Shown: positions 34,855 through 43,402 of the stretch, piece by piece | Layout: every line of letters starts with the position of its first letter | How positions within the stretch are numbered: the stretch's first letter is position 1 | Origin: Gemmiger formicilis | GTDB taxonomy: Bacteria > Bacillota > Clostridia > Oscillospirales > Ruminococcaceae | Assembly (NCBI RefSeq): GCF_018784445.1 | Contig: NZ_WQOH01000004.1 | Span: 1-64,000 of the forward strand | DNA: 64,000 nt | Direction: 5' to 3' | Translations under genes and position numbers: made by a program | The notes under the pieces: model-generated | Databases searched by the model: none | What the model was told of the DNA's origin: nothing | Seen by the model: the letters and a program-made list of their open reading frames with translations, nothing else

Positions 34855-36402
34855 TTATTTTAACTTGATATAATACACCGGGCATCGGGTGGTGTCGGTC
34901 AATAGCTCGGCGTGGGCAATGGGGAGAGCGGATTCAGCCAGGGTCAGCAGGTCGTCGGCATTATAAATGTAGCCGTACAGCACAAAGCCGCCGGTCAGGT
35001 CGTGGGTGGCAGCGGCGTTTTGCAGGCTGGCCGCGTCATCCCGGCCGCCGGCCTGGTAGACGGCCTCCCGCTGGGCAAACTCGGTAATAAAGAGGTCGGG
35101 CGCGACCTCGTACCCGGCTTTGTTCAGCACCACGGCGGGCAGGCTAGCGGTCTCGGCCAGGGCTGGGGTGCGCGGGGCGTACTGCTCAAACAAATAGCCG
35201 TTGGGGTCGAGGAAATGCGCGGCCAGAATCGGGACAAGCGCCAGCGCCAGCGGTGCGCCTTTGTTGGCGGCCAGCTTTGCCAGCACGACGGAGACAGCCA
35301 GCACGACGGCAGCGTAGACGATGACATAGTAGCGGTCAGCCTCAAACGGCGCGGCCTTGTCAATAAGAATGATGTAGCCGCAGGATGCCATCAGCAGCCC
35401 AGCGGCAAACAGGCCGCTACCGCGCAGGCGCAGCCCACGCCGCCACAGCACCAGGGCGGCCGCACCCAGCACAATGGCCCAAAGCAGCAGCCCGCCGAAC
35501 TGGGCGGCCAGCAGGCGAAACACCCGGCCCAGGCTGGCGGCCCAATCGGCCAGAGCGGAAAGGTCGAACACGCTGGAAAACGCCGCCTTACCGCGGGAGC
35601 CGGAGAAGATATGGGTTTTCATGGTAGGAAAGGCCAGGAACGCGGCCCCCAGCGCGGCAAACTCGGCCGCCGCATAGCACCCGGCTGCTTTGAACCGCCG
35701 CGTGACAAGCAGCCAAAGGCCGAACAGCCCGCAGAGGAAAAAGCAGAACACCAGGAAGAAATACTGGGTCAGCGCCCCGGCCAGCGTGGCGGCAAAAAGC
35801 CCCAGCCAGACGGCGCGGGACGGTTTGCGACCCTGCTGCAAAGCCTGCCACAGCACGACATGGCAATAGAGAAGTGCGATGCCTTCCAGCATCATCAGGC
35901 TGTACATCCGGGTAAAGACCGCCATGCCCTGCACGCCCACGCTGAGCAGCCAGCAAGCTGCCGCGCACCAGGCGGGCCAGAACCGCCCAGTCAGCCGACG
36001 AGCCGCCAGGTACAGCAGCACGCCGCCCGCCAGCAGGCAGACATAGTTAGGCAGAAGCCCCACCCATGGCAGCCCCAGATGCGGGAAAATCAGCTCGGCT
36101 GTGTAGATCAAGCAGTAGTAGAGTGGCGGGTGGACGTCGGCTTTTTGGTTGTTCCAGGGGATGCGGTAGTCTGCGGGGCTGCCCGCAGAGAGAACCCCGG
36201 CGTAAAAACTGCCGTCGTGCCAGGTGTCCATATAGCCATCGCTCAACGCATAGAAACTGCCGGGATAGTTCGTCAGCTCGTAGGTGTAGAGTTCGTCAAC
36301 ATGGTAGCCCTGTTTTTGGGCGGTGTAGAACAGCATCATTGCCAGGGCGGCGGCCAGCAGTGCCGCGACCGCAAGGAGATGTTTGGATTTGGTGTTGGTC
36401 AT
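34855..36402 (-). CDS. Second polytopic GT-C-type glycosyltransferase-like protein
   Basis: 515 residues, about 10-12 membrane helices. The first loop has YHVDELYTYELTNYP and later KADVHPPLYYCLI; acidic residues followed by HPPLYY are typical of GT39/GT83-like proteins that use polyprenyl-phosphate sugars. It is first in a two-gene unit with the protein ending at 33060. Surface glycan assembly is inferred from the family and from the GT26-fusion and GT genes elsewhere in the window. Start ATG 36402 with AAGAAAG upstream, a weak ribosome-binding site. Confidence 0.78.
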   Translation of the reverse strand: MTNTKSKHLLAVAALLAAALAMMLFYTAQKQGYHVDELYTYELTNYPGSFYALSDGYMDTWHDGSFYAGVLSAGSPADYRIPWNNQKADVHPPLYYCLIYTAELIFPHLGLPWVGLLPNYVCLLAGGVLLYLAARRLTGRFWPAWCAAACWLLSVGVQGMAVFTRMYSLMMLEGIALLYCHVVLWQALQQGRKPSRAVWLGLFAATLAGALTQYFFLVFCFFLCGLFGLWLLVTRRFKAAGCYAAAEFAALGAAFLAFPTMKTHIFSGSRGKAAFSSVFDLSALADWAASLGRVFRLLAAQFGGLLLWAIVLGAAALVLWRRGLRLRGSGLFAAGLLMASCGYIILIDKAAPFEADRYYVIVYAAVVLAVSVVLAKLAANKGAPLALALVPILAAHFLDPNGYLFEQYAPRTPALAETASLPAVVLNKAGYEVAPDLFITEFAQREAVYQAGGRDDAASLQNAAATHDLTGGFVLYGYIYNADDLLTLAESALPIAHAELLTDTTRCPVYYIKLK

Positions 36403-36434
36403 GGATGGTGGTCTTTCTTGTATGAGTGGGTTTG

Positions 36435-36520
36435 TGTAGGAGCGAGCATTGCCCGCCCGAGGCTTTCCCGGAAAAGCATTGCCGGGTCAAGCTGGCGGGC
36501 GAACAATGTTCGCCCCTGCA
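36435..36520. repeat. GTAGG..CCCCTGCA palindromic element
   Basis: Two hairpins, GAGCGAGCATTGCCCGCC and GGCGGGCGAACAATGTTCGCCC, within inverted TGTAGGAGC/GCCCCTGCA ends; a variant of the GTAGGGGC family. Confidence 0.5.
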
Positions 36521-36577
36521 TTCGATATAAGGCAAAAGGCCGAGTTTTGATAGGGATGTTTTATAGGATAGCATACC

Positions 36578-36609
36578 AAAAAAGCCTGCCGGTGGGGCAG
36601 GCCTTTTTT
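36578..36609 (-). terminator. Bidirectional terminator after the acyl-carrier-like gene
   Basis: AAAAAAGCCTGCC/GGCAGGCTTTTTT arrangement: a GCCTGCC/GGCAGGC stem with A and T runs on either side, six bases beyond the stop. Confidence 0.82.
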
Positions 36610-36614
36610 AGGGT

Positions 36615-36854
36615 TTACAGTTCTGCGTTTTCTGCTTTGTCGCGGATGAAGCGCCACAGTTCACCGATGGTGGCTTCGTCGCTCAGTTCGCTTTCGTCGA
36701 TCTCTTCGCCGATGGCCTCGCCCAGCGCCCAGGCAAGCTCTACCATGTCCTCGTGGTCAGCGCCCAGGTCGGCCAGCGTCACGCCGCGGCCCAGCTCACC
36801 GGTATCACAGCTGAACTGCTCGGCCAGCAGGTCCTGCAATTCTTCAAAGGTCAC
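36615..36854 (-). CDS. Acyl-carrier-protein-like protein lacking the phosphopantetheine serine
   Basis: 79 residues, the size and acidity of an acyl carrier protein, with the helical pattern LADLGADHEDMVELAWALGE. The canonical motif is GADSLDxVEL; here the serine that carries 4'-phosphopantetheine is histidine and the leucine is glutamate. It therefore should not be chargeable in the usual way. Starts at GTG 36854 behind GAGGGGG. It stands alone between the GT-C pair and ftsH. It may be a structural or regulatory ACP homologue or a decaying copy. Confidence 0.75.
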   Translation of the reverse strand: MTFEELQDLLAEQFSCDTGELGRGVTLADLGADHEDMVELAWALGEAIGEEIDESELSDEATIGELWRFIRDKAENAEL

Positions 36855-36949
36855 GCTTGTTTCCCCCTCTCACTGGGATGTTTTGTGTTCTTATCATACA
36901 AGCCCACGGCAGTTCCGTCAAGGGGCAAACGGACAACAACTGCACAAAA

Positions 36950-38842
36950 TTATTCAGCTGCTTTTGTGGAATTTGCCAAGGGAGCCGCCGGTAACTGCGG
37001 CTGTGCGTTCAAAATGCGCATGAACTCCTCGCCGGAAATCGTTTCTTTCTCGTACAAATACTGCGCAATCTCGTCCAGTTTGCGCTTGTTGTCGCTCAAA
37101 AGCTGGTAGGCTTTGCGGTGCTCGGCCTGCACGATCTCCACGACTTTGGCGTCGACTTTGGCTGCGGTCTGTTCGCTGCAGGCAAGGCTTGCGTCGCCGC
37201 CGAGGTAGGCGTTGTTCACGGTCTCCAGGGCGACCATGTCGAAGTCCTCGGTCATGCCGTAGCGGGTGACGAGGGCGCGGGCCAGCTTGGTGGCCTGCTC
37301 AATATCATTGGATGCACCGGTGGTGATGGAGTGGAAAATCAGTTCCTCGGCTGCGCGGCCGCCGGTCAGGGTGGCGATTTTGTTGAGGATTTCCTCTTTC
37401 GTCATCAGGGTATGGTCGCCGTCCTCCACCTGCATGGTGAAGCCCAGCGCACCCGACGTGCGCGGTACGATGGTGATTTTCTGCACCGGGGCGCTGTTGG
37501 TCTGCAAGGCGGCCACAAGGGCGTGGCCGACCTCGTGGTAGGAGACGATGCACTTTTCTTTGTTGTTGAGGATCTTATTTTTCTTCTGCGCACCGGCCAG
37601 GATCGTGTCCACGGCCTCCTGCAAGTCAAACTGGGTCACAGCCTTGCGGCGGTGGCGCACAGCGCAGAGGGCGGCCTCGTTCACGATGTTGGCCAGCTCG
37701 GCACCGGAGGCACCGGGGGTCATGCGGGCGACGACGCCGAAATCGCAGTCGGGGCCGAGCTTGACTTTTTTCGCGTGCAGGCGCAGGATGCTCTCGCGGC
37801 CCTTTAAATCGGGCAGCTCGACGGGCACGCGGCGGTCAAAACGGCCGGGGCGGGTCAGCGCAGGGTCGAGGGACTCCGGGCGGTTGGTGGCGGCCAGGAT
37901 GACGACGCCCTTGGCGGCGTCGAAGCCGTCCATCTCGGTCAGCAGCTGATTCAGCGTTTGCTCGCGCTCGTCGTTGCCGCCGAGGTTCGCCCCGCCGTCA
38001 CGCTTTTTGCCTATGGTATCGATCTCGTCGATAAAGACGATGCAGGGCGCTTTTTCGCCTGCCTGCTTGAACAGGTCGCGGACTTTCGACGCACCCATGC
38101 CGACGAACATCTCGACGAACTCACTGCCCGCGATGGAGAAGAACGGCACACCGGCCTCGCCGGCGACGGCGCGGGCCAACAGCGTTTTGCCGGTGCCCGG
38201 AGGGCCTACGAGCAGCACGCCCTTGGGCATTTTGGCACCGATATCCTCGTATTTTTTAGGGTTGTGCAGGAAGTCTACAATCTCCTGCAGGCTCTCCTTG
38301 GCTTCGTCCTCGCCCGCTACATCGTTGAATTTGATGCCGGTCTCGTCGTCCACGACGTACTGTTTTGCGCCGGATTTGCCGCCGCCGAACAACATGGCGT
38401 TGCCGCCTGCGCCGCCCATCTCCTGCATCTTTTTGGATGCCCAGCGGTTGACGAACCAGAACAGCAAAATCATCGGCAGGAAGGAAATGACGAGGTTCAG
38501 CAGCGAATCCCAGATGGTGGGGCTTTGATAGACTGTACCGAACTCAACACCCGCATCCTCCAGCCGGGCGACAAGGTTGTTATCCTGCGCGATGGCATTG
38601 GTCTTGTAGGAGTTTTCGTTTTTGTCCACAAAGTAAATTTGCTGATCCTCGATCTGGACGGTGGAAAGCTCCTTATCCTCCAGCATTTGCAGGAAGGTAC
38701 TGTAATTTACGCTCTTGACGCTGGCCTGCATCAGGGCAGGGAAGAGGAAGATATTGCTTAAAATGACGATGGAAAGAATGACCGCGTAGCCGATCCAAAG
38801 TTTCTTCTTTGGGTCTTTCGGCGGCTGTGTCGTCTCTTTCAT
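36950..38842 (-). CDS. ftsH: ATP-dependent zinc metalloprotease FtsH
   Basis: 630 residues. Two membrane helices flank an extracytoplasmic segment (residues 15-135). The AAA domain has GPPGTGKT, Walker [12 protein letters not shown] and the [22 protein letters not shown]. The protease motif is [10 protein letters not shown] (HExxH). It degrades misfolded membrane proteins and short-lived regulators as a hexamer. I use ATG 38842, with AAAGGAGG nine bases upstream; the open frame extends 23 codons further without a ribosome-binding site. Confidence 0.96.
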   Translation of the reverse strand: MKETTQPPKDPKKKLWIGYAVILSIVILSNIFLFPALMQASVKSVNYSTFLQMLEDKELSTVQIEDQQIYFVDKNENSYKTNAIAQDNNLVARLEDAGVEFGTVYQSPTIWDSLLNLVISFLPMILLFWFVNRWASKKMQEMGGAGGNAMLFGGGKSGAKQYVVDDETGIKFNDVAGEDEAKESLQEIVDFLHNPKKYEDIGAKMPKGVLLVGPPGTGKTLLARAVAGEAGVPFFSIAGSEFVEMFVGMGASKVRDLFKQAGEKAPCIVFIDEIDTIGKKRDGGANLGGNDEREQTLNQLLTEMDGFDAAKGVVILAATNRPESLDPALTRPGRFDRRVPVELPDLKGRESILRLHAKKVKLGPDCDFGVVARMTPGASGAELANIVNEAALCAVRHRRKAVTQFDLQEAVDTILAGAQKKNKILNNKEKCIVSYHEVGHALVAALQTNSAPVQKITIVPRTSGALGFTMQVEDGDHTLMTKEEILNKIATLTGGRAAEELIFHSITTGASNDIEQATKLARALVTRYGMTEDFDMVALETVNNAYLGGDASLACSEQTAAKVDAKVVEIVQAEHRKAYQLLSDNKRKLDEIAQYLYEKETISGEEFMRILNAQPQLPAAPLANSTKAAE

Positions 38843-38939
38843 GGGGGTAGCCTCCTTTTCTTTTGTGACAAGTATAGCATGGACTGAAAAAATGAACAGC
38901 GTATGAAGCAACTTTGAACGAAACGCAAAAAATCCGCAT

Positions 38940-39095
38940 AACGGTGGGGCTGGGACGGGTTTTCCGCGTTTTGCACAGGTTTTCGACAGGATTCCACTGT
39001 GGAAATGTGGAAAACTGTGTTGAAATGGTGGAAAACCCAGGGGAAAGGTGCAAAATAGTACGATGAGAGGGAAGTGTTGAAATGTGGAAAATGGG
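38940..39095. promoter_or_regulatory. Second cluster of TGTGGAAA / TGTTGAAA motifs
   Basis: No gene here. TGTGGAAA occurs at least three times (near 38998, 39006 and 39082), and GTGTTGAAATG-GTGGAAAA occurs twice as a direct repeat (39017-39036 and 39074-39092). The motif set mirrors the array at 2869-3060. DnaA-box-like: TGTGGAAAA is one base from TGTGGATAA. Confidence 0.45.
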
Positions 39096-39171
39096 AGCGC
39101 AGAGAAATAAAAACTTCTAAAATTTAAACAGAATCTTTAAATTTGCCTTAAATTTCGCAAATCTTGTAACA

Positions 39172-39209
39172 AGTTGGAAACATCTGTCGTTATAATAGAT
39201 GTGAGGAAT
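39172..39209 (+). promoter_or_regulatory. Promoter region of the winged-helix gene with CTTGTAACAAG palindrome
   Basis: A TATAAT -10 box lies near 39191-39197 with only a weak -35. A perfect CTTGT-A-ACAAG palindrome lies at the -35 position, so a regulator may bind there. AAGGAGG precedes the ATG at 39248. Confidence 0.5.
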
Positions 39210-39247
39210 CGCAAAAAGCTGTCCTGTTCGGAAGGAGGATATTCGTT

Positions 39248-39553
39248 ATGAAAACCGCACAAGATGTCTTTTATAAAGATTTGGAAGTGAACCTAGCGGC
39301 GCACCGGGTCAGCCGCGCGGGGCACGAACTGTGCCTGACGCCCCGGGAATTTGCACTGCTGGCTGTGCTGCTGACCCACTGCGACAAGGCGCTGAGCCGC
39401 AGCCAGCTGTTGGAGGCCGCCTGGGGGTACGCTTACATCGGCGAGAGCCGCACCGTGGATGTACATATCAACCGCCTGCGCCGCAAGCTGGGACTGGAAA
39501 ATGACATCCAGACCGTATATAAAGTGGGATATCGGCTGAATAGTGCAAGCTGA
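39248..39553 (+). CDS. Stand-alone OmpR/PhoB-type winged-helix DNA-binding protein
   Basis: 101 residues, essentially only the C-terminal effector domain of a response regulator: LTPREFALLAVLLTHCDKALSRSQLL, then the recognition region SRTVDVHINRLRRKLG and VYKVGYRL. There is no receiver domain, and AAGGAGG sits just before the ATG, so it is not a truncated frame. It probably binds DNA without phosphorylation control. Its own promoter overlaps a CTTGTAACAAG palindrome, which may hint at autoregulation. Confidence 0.85.
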   Translation: MKTAQDVFYKDLEVNLAAHRVSRAGHELCLTPREFALLAVLLTHCDKALSRSQLLEAAWGYAYIGESRTVDVHINRLRRKLGLENDIQTVYKVGYRLNSAS

Positions 39554-39557
39554 ACCC

Positions 39558-39585
39558 TTGCATTTCCCGCGGGATTTGGTACAAT
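39558..39585 (+). promoter_or_regulatory. Promoter of the cytidylate-kinase-like gene
   Basis: TTGCAT (39558-39563), 16-bp spacer, TACAAT (39580-39585). Confidence 0.65.
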
Positions 39586-39628
39586 AGGAGTAATAAGAAA
39601 TCCTGAAATTGCAGTGGTGCCGTAGGCT

Positions 39629-39660
39629 TGCAGAGGGCGATGCTTGCATCCGCCCCTGCA
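39629..39660. repeat. Short TGCAGAGGGCG palindrome
   Basis: TGCAGAGGGCGATGC/TTGCATCCGCCCCTGCA in the 5' leader of the kinase-like gene; a variant of the GTAGGGGC family. Confidence 0.45.
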
Positions 39661-39697
39661 ATGGCCCCGCTGTAAACGCTGTAAGGAGGAAACGACC

Positions 39698-40288
39698 ATG
39701 AAGCGTATCATTACCATCGGGCGCGAGTTTGGTGCGGGCGGCGGCGAGCTGGGCCGACGCCTGGCGCGGGAGATGAATATTGCCTACTATGACCGCGATA
39801 TCATTTTAAAGACCGCCAAGGCCAGCGCCCACCTGACACCCGAGCAGGTGCGCCGCTGGGACGAGCGCGTACCCCACGAGTTCGGCTTTACCCAGAGCCT
39901 GTTCAACTTCTACAACCGCCCCTTGAGCGAGGAACTGTGGGACGCCCAGGTGCGGGCCATCCGGGAAATTGCGGATAAGGAGAGCTGTGTTATCGTCGGC
40001 CGCAATGCAGACTATATCCTGCGGGAGTTTGACCACTGCCTGCGGGTGTTTGTACACGCTGACCGCAACTGGCGTCTGCTGCATATGCGTAAGCTGATGC
40101 CGGACACGCCGTTTGACCAGCTGGAAGCGGATATGGACAGCGCTGACCGCGCCCGCCGCAACTACTGCAAGCAGCATACCGGCCAGGTCTATGGCGACAG
40201 CCGCAACTATGATCTGACGCTCTGCACCAGCAAGCTAGGGCTGGATAAGGCCCTGGAAGTGCTGCTGTGTGCGGCGAAGGAAATGTAA
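39698..40288 (+). CDS. Cytidylate-kinase-like protein (AAK-type P-loop kinase)
   Basis: 196 residues matching the cytidylate-kinase-like family. The N-terminus RIITIGREFGAGGGELGRRLA holds a modified P-loop, with AYYDRDII and VIVGRNADYIL after it. These proteins resemble Cmk but their substrate is uncertain. AAGGAGG precedes the ATG by nine bases. Monocistronic, with a promoter upstream and a terminator downstream. Confidence 0.85.
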   Translation: MKRIITIGREFGAGGGELGRRLAREMNIAYYDRDIILKTAKASAHLTPEQVRRWDERVPHEFGFTQSLFNFYNRPLSEELWDAQVRAIREIADKESCVIVGRNADYILREFDHCLRVFVHADRNWRLLHMRKLMPDTPFDQLEADMDSADRARRNYCKQHTGQVYGDSRNYDLTLCTSKLGLDKALEVLLCAAKEM

Positions 40289-40317
40289 AGGGAGAAAGGG
40301 GCAGCCCCCATAAGCGT

Positions 40318-40343
40318 GCGGGCCGGGAATGCCCGGCCCCTAC
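40318..40343. repeat. Short GGGCCGGG/CCCGGCCC palindrome
   Basis: GCGGGCCGGGAATGCCCGG ending CCCCTAC, GTAGGGGC family. Confidence 0.5.
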
Positions 40344-40366
40344 AAGATACTGAAAGATAAAAATAA

Positions 40367-40402
40367 CCCTGCACCGTATTTTTGCGGTGCAGGGCGTTTT
40401 TT
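40367..40402 (+). terminator. Terminator, possibly convergent
   Basis: CCCTGCACCG/CGGTGCAGGG perfect ten-base stem followed by CGTTTTTT. It also ends the minus-strand gene at 40410 poorly, since few T residues occur on that side. Confidence 0.8.
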
Positions 40403-40409
40403 GTGCTTT

Positions 40410-41279
40410 TTATTTTAGGGGTGCGGTGTAGGTCTGGCCGTAGGGGTCGTGGGCCAGGTTGTTCAGGGGGTACAGGCTGCCGTAGACCTCGGGCTCCAGC
40501 ATGACGGTCAGGCTGAAATCCTGCTGGTGGATGTGGTGCGACGTCACCCGCAGCACGCCGGAATCATGGGCGTAAATGTAGCGCTGGTAAGTCGGGTCGT
40601 CCTCGGGGGTCGTGGTCTGCTGCCACTGGCCGGGAATCGTGGTGTTCAGCTGGGCAATGAAATTTTGCGTCACGGTGTCCAGATCCTCCCCGGCGGGGTA
40701 GTTTTCGTCGTGGATGGACAGGTCCACAATCGGGCCGTTGTCGGGCAGGTAGTCGATGACGAGGTAAGTTTCGGTGTCCATGACGCAGGCGGTGCCGCCG
40801 CTCTCGGTTTCGTGTACATCCCTGGGGATAAAGTAGTCAAAGTAGACCTGTGTCAGGTCACCGGTAAACTTTACCATGCCGTAGGTGACGTTGGGCTCGC
40901 CCTCGGTAAGGCTTTGCTGGAAAGGGTTGGTGTCCGCGCCCGCGTCCAGCTGGGCCAGCAGATAGGTAAGCTGGTCGTTGGTCAGCAGACTGCGGGCAGC
41001 GGCTTGCCGCAGCTTGCCGCGGAGGACCGTGAACACGTCCTTGGTGATATCGTAGCTCTGCGGAGTGCTGGAGCCGCCCTGCACGCCGTAGCGGTAGAGT
41101 GCCCCGGCCAGCGGGTCGAGCCGAACCTCGTCGCTCATGACGCCGGGCACCTGCGGGCGGGGCTGGGGCGCGGCGTAGTAAAGCGCCTGCCCCTGCACGG
41201 CCAGCGCGGGCACCGCCAGCAGTGCCAGACAGAACAGCGATGTGGTGATGAATTTTGCGTTAAGAGACAGCTTTTTCAT
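40410..41279 (-). CDS. Secreted protein coupled to the two-component system
   Basis: 289 residues with an N-terminal signal sequence (FITTSLFCLALLAVPALAVQG) and no further membrane helix. The mature region has TYGMVKFTGDLTQVYFDYF and VTSHHIHQQDFSLTVMLEPE; I recognise no domain. I use ATG 41279, nine bases after AAAGGAGG. It overlaps the histidine kinase gene by 20 bases and is the last of three co-directional genes. It may be the sensed or regulated partner of the kinase, which is an inference from coupling. Confidence 0.75.
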   Translation of the reverse strand: MKKLSLNAKFITTSLFCLALLAVPALAVQGQALYYAAPQPRPQVPGVMSDEVRLDPLAGALYRYGVQGGSSTPQSYDITKDVFTVLRGKLRQAAARSLLTNDQLTYLLAQLDAGADTNPFQQSLTEGEPNVTYGMVKFTGDLTQVYFDYFIPRDVHETESGGTACVMDTETYLVIDYLPDNGPIVDLSIHDENYPAGEDLDTVTQNFIAQLNTTIPGQWQQTTTPEDDPTYQRYIYAHDSGVLRVTSHHIHQQDFSLTVMLEPEVYGSLYPLNNLAHDPYGQTYTAPLK

Positions 41280-42510
41280 GGCGGGGGCCTCCTTTCGGCA
41301 GGGTGAGGGAGACGGTCGTGCCTGCGCCGACCTCGCTGGCAAAGTTGAGCTTCGTGCCAAAGGCTGCGGCGATTTCGGCGCAGAGGGCCAGGCCGATGCC
41401 GCTGCCGCCGTCGGCCCGGGCGCGGGCTTTGTCAACGCGGTAAAACGGCTCCGTCAGGTGGGGGACGGCCTCGGCCGGGATGCCGCAGCCGGTGTCAATG
41501 ACGGCCAGCCGCCAGCCGTTCCCGGCGTCGGTGCAGATCAGGCGCACGGTATTGCCGGGGGTGCTGGCGTGCAGGGCGTTCACGGCCAGGTTGCGCAACA
41601 GGTCCGCCAACAGAACCCGGTCGGCCTGTACCGTGGCCCCGGCGGGGGCATCAAGGGTGAGCGGTGCATTGGGCAGGCTGCGGGCAACGTCGTGGAACAC
41701 GGCGGCGACGTCAACGGCTTGCAGCGCTATACCGTTCTTTTGCAGCCCTTGCAGGGCCAATAGCTGCTGGCTCAGGCTCTCGAGCCGGGTGGACTCGTGG
41801 TAGATAGCGTCGGCGGCTGTGCGTCGGCGGGCGTCATCTAACGTGCCGCTGCGCAAAAGGTCCGCATAGCCAATCATGCTGGTCAGCGGGGTTTTCAGCT
41901 CGTGGGTCAGGTCAGCCACAAAGCGGCTTTGGCGGGCGTTCAGCTCTTGCACTTTGCCGTAATGCCAGCCCGCTGCCAGGGCGGCCATCGTCACAAGCGC
42001 CTGCACGGCCAGCCAGCTGAGGAGCAGCTGGTCGCGGGCTGTGTAGGCTTCGGCGGCGTCGACAGCAGAGACAAGAATGATGTTCTGGTTCGTGTTCAGT
42101 ACGCTGGCCAACAGCAGCTGGCGGTCGCGCAGCAGGATCGTGTCGGTGTCCGCAGCGGCCTGTTGGAGCGCGGCGCCGGACAGGCCGGTGTTGGAGTATT
42201 CGACTGTGCCGTCACGCAGAAGTGCAAAGGCGGGCGTGCTGGCGCCGAGGATGAGCTGCTGAGCGCGGGTGTAGCTGTCGCCGATGCGGGCAGGGGTGGT
42301 GAAGTTGTCGGTAGAGGCGGCTGCGCGGGCAGCGGCGCAGGCGGTGGTGAAGTCGCTTTCCACGCCACAGACGGTGCGCTGGTGTTGGAGCATGGCCTGG
42401 GTTTCCAGTGCGTCGAGCTGGTCGCGGAAGGTGCGGCAGGCCAGCGCACTGCCCGTGAGGGTGAGAGCAAGGGAGAAAAGGACAAGGGCGAGACGGATGG
42501 AGCGGGACAT
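41260..42510 (-). CDS. Sensor histidine kinase
   Basis: 416 residues. Membrane helices near 5-25 and 165-185 enclose an extracellular sensor of about 140 residues. The HisKA box is FVADLTHELKTPLTSMIGY, with the phospho-accepting histidine. The ATPase has the N box NLAVNALHAS, DTGCGIP and GSGIGLAL. It autophosphorylates in response to an outside signal and passes phosphate to the regulator encoded upstream. AAAGGAGG lies just before the ATG. Confidence 0.93.
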   Translation of the reverse strand: MSRSIRLALVLFSLALTLTGSALACRTFRDQLDALETQAMLQHQRTVCGVESDFTTACAAARAAASTDNFTTPARIGDSYTRAQQLILGASTPAFALLRDGTVEYSNTGLSGAALQQAAADTDTILLRDRQLLLASVLNTNQNIILVSAVDAAEAYTARDQLLLSWLAVQALVTMAALAAGWHYGKVQELNARQSRFVADLTHELKTPLTSMIGYADLLRSGTLDDARRRTAADAIYHESTRLESLSQQLLALQGLQKNGIALQAVDVAAVFHDVARSLPNAPLTLDAPAGATVQADRVLLADLLRNLAVNALHASTPGNTVRLICTDAGNGWRLAVIDTGCGIPAEAVPHLTEPFYRVDKARARADGGSGIGLALCAEIAAAFGTKLNFASEVGAGTTVSLTLPKGGPRHEKAVS

Positions 42511-42536
42511 GGGGAACCTCCTTTCGGGGTGGGCGT

Positions 42537-42563
42537 GCAGGGGCCGGGCATGCCCGGCCCCTA
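42537..42563. repeat. Short GGGCCGGGCATGCCCGGCCC palindrome
   Basis: Near-perfect palindrome in the gap between response regulator and kinase genes. Confidence 0.55.
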
Positions 42564-42573
42564 CGGAGAAACG

Positions 42574-43227
42574 TCATTTTATTAAGCGATACCCGATTTT
42601 GGGTACGGTGACGATCTTATCGGCCCAGTTTAGTTTTTTGCGCAGGCGGTGGATGTGCAGGTCGAGGGCGCGGGGCGTCGGCTCGGCGTCAAGGCCCCAG
42701 ACCCGCTCGTAAAGCGTCTCGCGGTAAAGCGCCTGCCCCTGGGCGCGGACGAGGGCCAGCAGAAGGTCAAACTCCCGCGGGGTCAGCTCCACCGGCTGGC
42801 CGTGCTGGGTCACGGTGCGGTCGTCGGGGTCGATGACCGCGTCGAACACGTTCAGCGTGGCCGCGCGGCGGCCGGTATGGCGCAAAAGCCCCTCCACCCG
42901 GGCCAGCAGTTCCGGCGGAGCAAAGGGCTTGACGATGTAGTCATATGCGCCCAGTTTCAGCCCACGCACCCGGTCGGCCACGGCGTTTTTGGCTGTTAAA
43001 AATACGACCGGCGTGCCGGTGGGCGCGATGTAATCCATCAGCGCAAAACCGTCGACGCCCGGCAGCATGACATCGAGGATGATCAGGTCAAATTTTTGCG
43101 TTTCCAGCAGATCGGCGGCGCGTTCACCGTCGTGCGCAATGATGAGCGACTGGCCCAGCGGTTCCAGCGTCATGGCAATCAGCTGGGCAATGCTCGGCTC
43201 GTCGTCGACGATCAGAATTGGCAGCAT
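42574..43227 (-). CDS. OmpR/PhoB-family response regulator
   Basis: 217 residues. The receiver (LPILIVDDEP, phospho-acceptor in LIILDVMLPG, VFLTAK, and DYIVKPF) is followed by a winged-helix effector (LTPREFDLLLALVRAQ, RALDLHIHRLRKKL, GYRLIK). First gene of the two-component unit. ATG 43227 has AAGGAGG eight bases upstream; the longer frame to 43710 overlaps the repeat and promoter (TATACT near 43259-43264) and is rejected. Confidence 0.94.
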   Translation of the reverse strand: MLPILIVDDEPSIAQLIAMTLEPLGQSLIIAHDGERAADLLETQKFDLIILDVMLPGVDGFALMDYIAPTGTPVVFLTAKNAVADRVRGLKLGAYDYIVKPFAPPELLARVEGLLRHTGRRAATLNVFDAVIDPDDRTVTQHGQPVELTPREFDLLLALVRAQGQALYRETLYERVWGLDAEPTPRALDLHIHRLRKKLNWADKIVTVPKIGYRLIK

Positions 43228-43304
43228 GGGGAATACCTCCTTCCGGTGGGTGTGAGGACAGTATAGCAGGGGGAGTTTTCTGAAAGTTTTCCGTTTATGA
43301 AAAA

Positions 43305-43391
43305 GTAGGGGCCGGGCATGCCCGGCCCGCAGCCATCCCATCAACGCCATTTTGTGGGTACGCTGCGGGCGGAGGCATGCCTCGCCCCTAC
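43305..43391. repeat. GTAGGGGC..CCCCTAC element between convergent/tandem genes
   Basis: GTAGGGGCCGGGCATGCCCG and GCGGAGGCATGCCTCG-type hairpins within inverted GTAGGGG/CCCCTAC ends, about 87 bp. Confidence 0.6.
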
Positions 43392-43402
43392 ATTCTGCTG
43401 AT

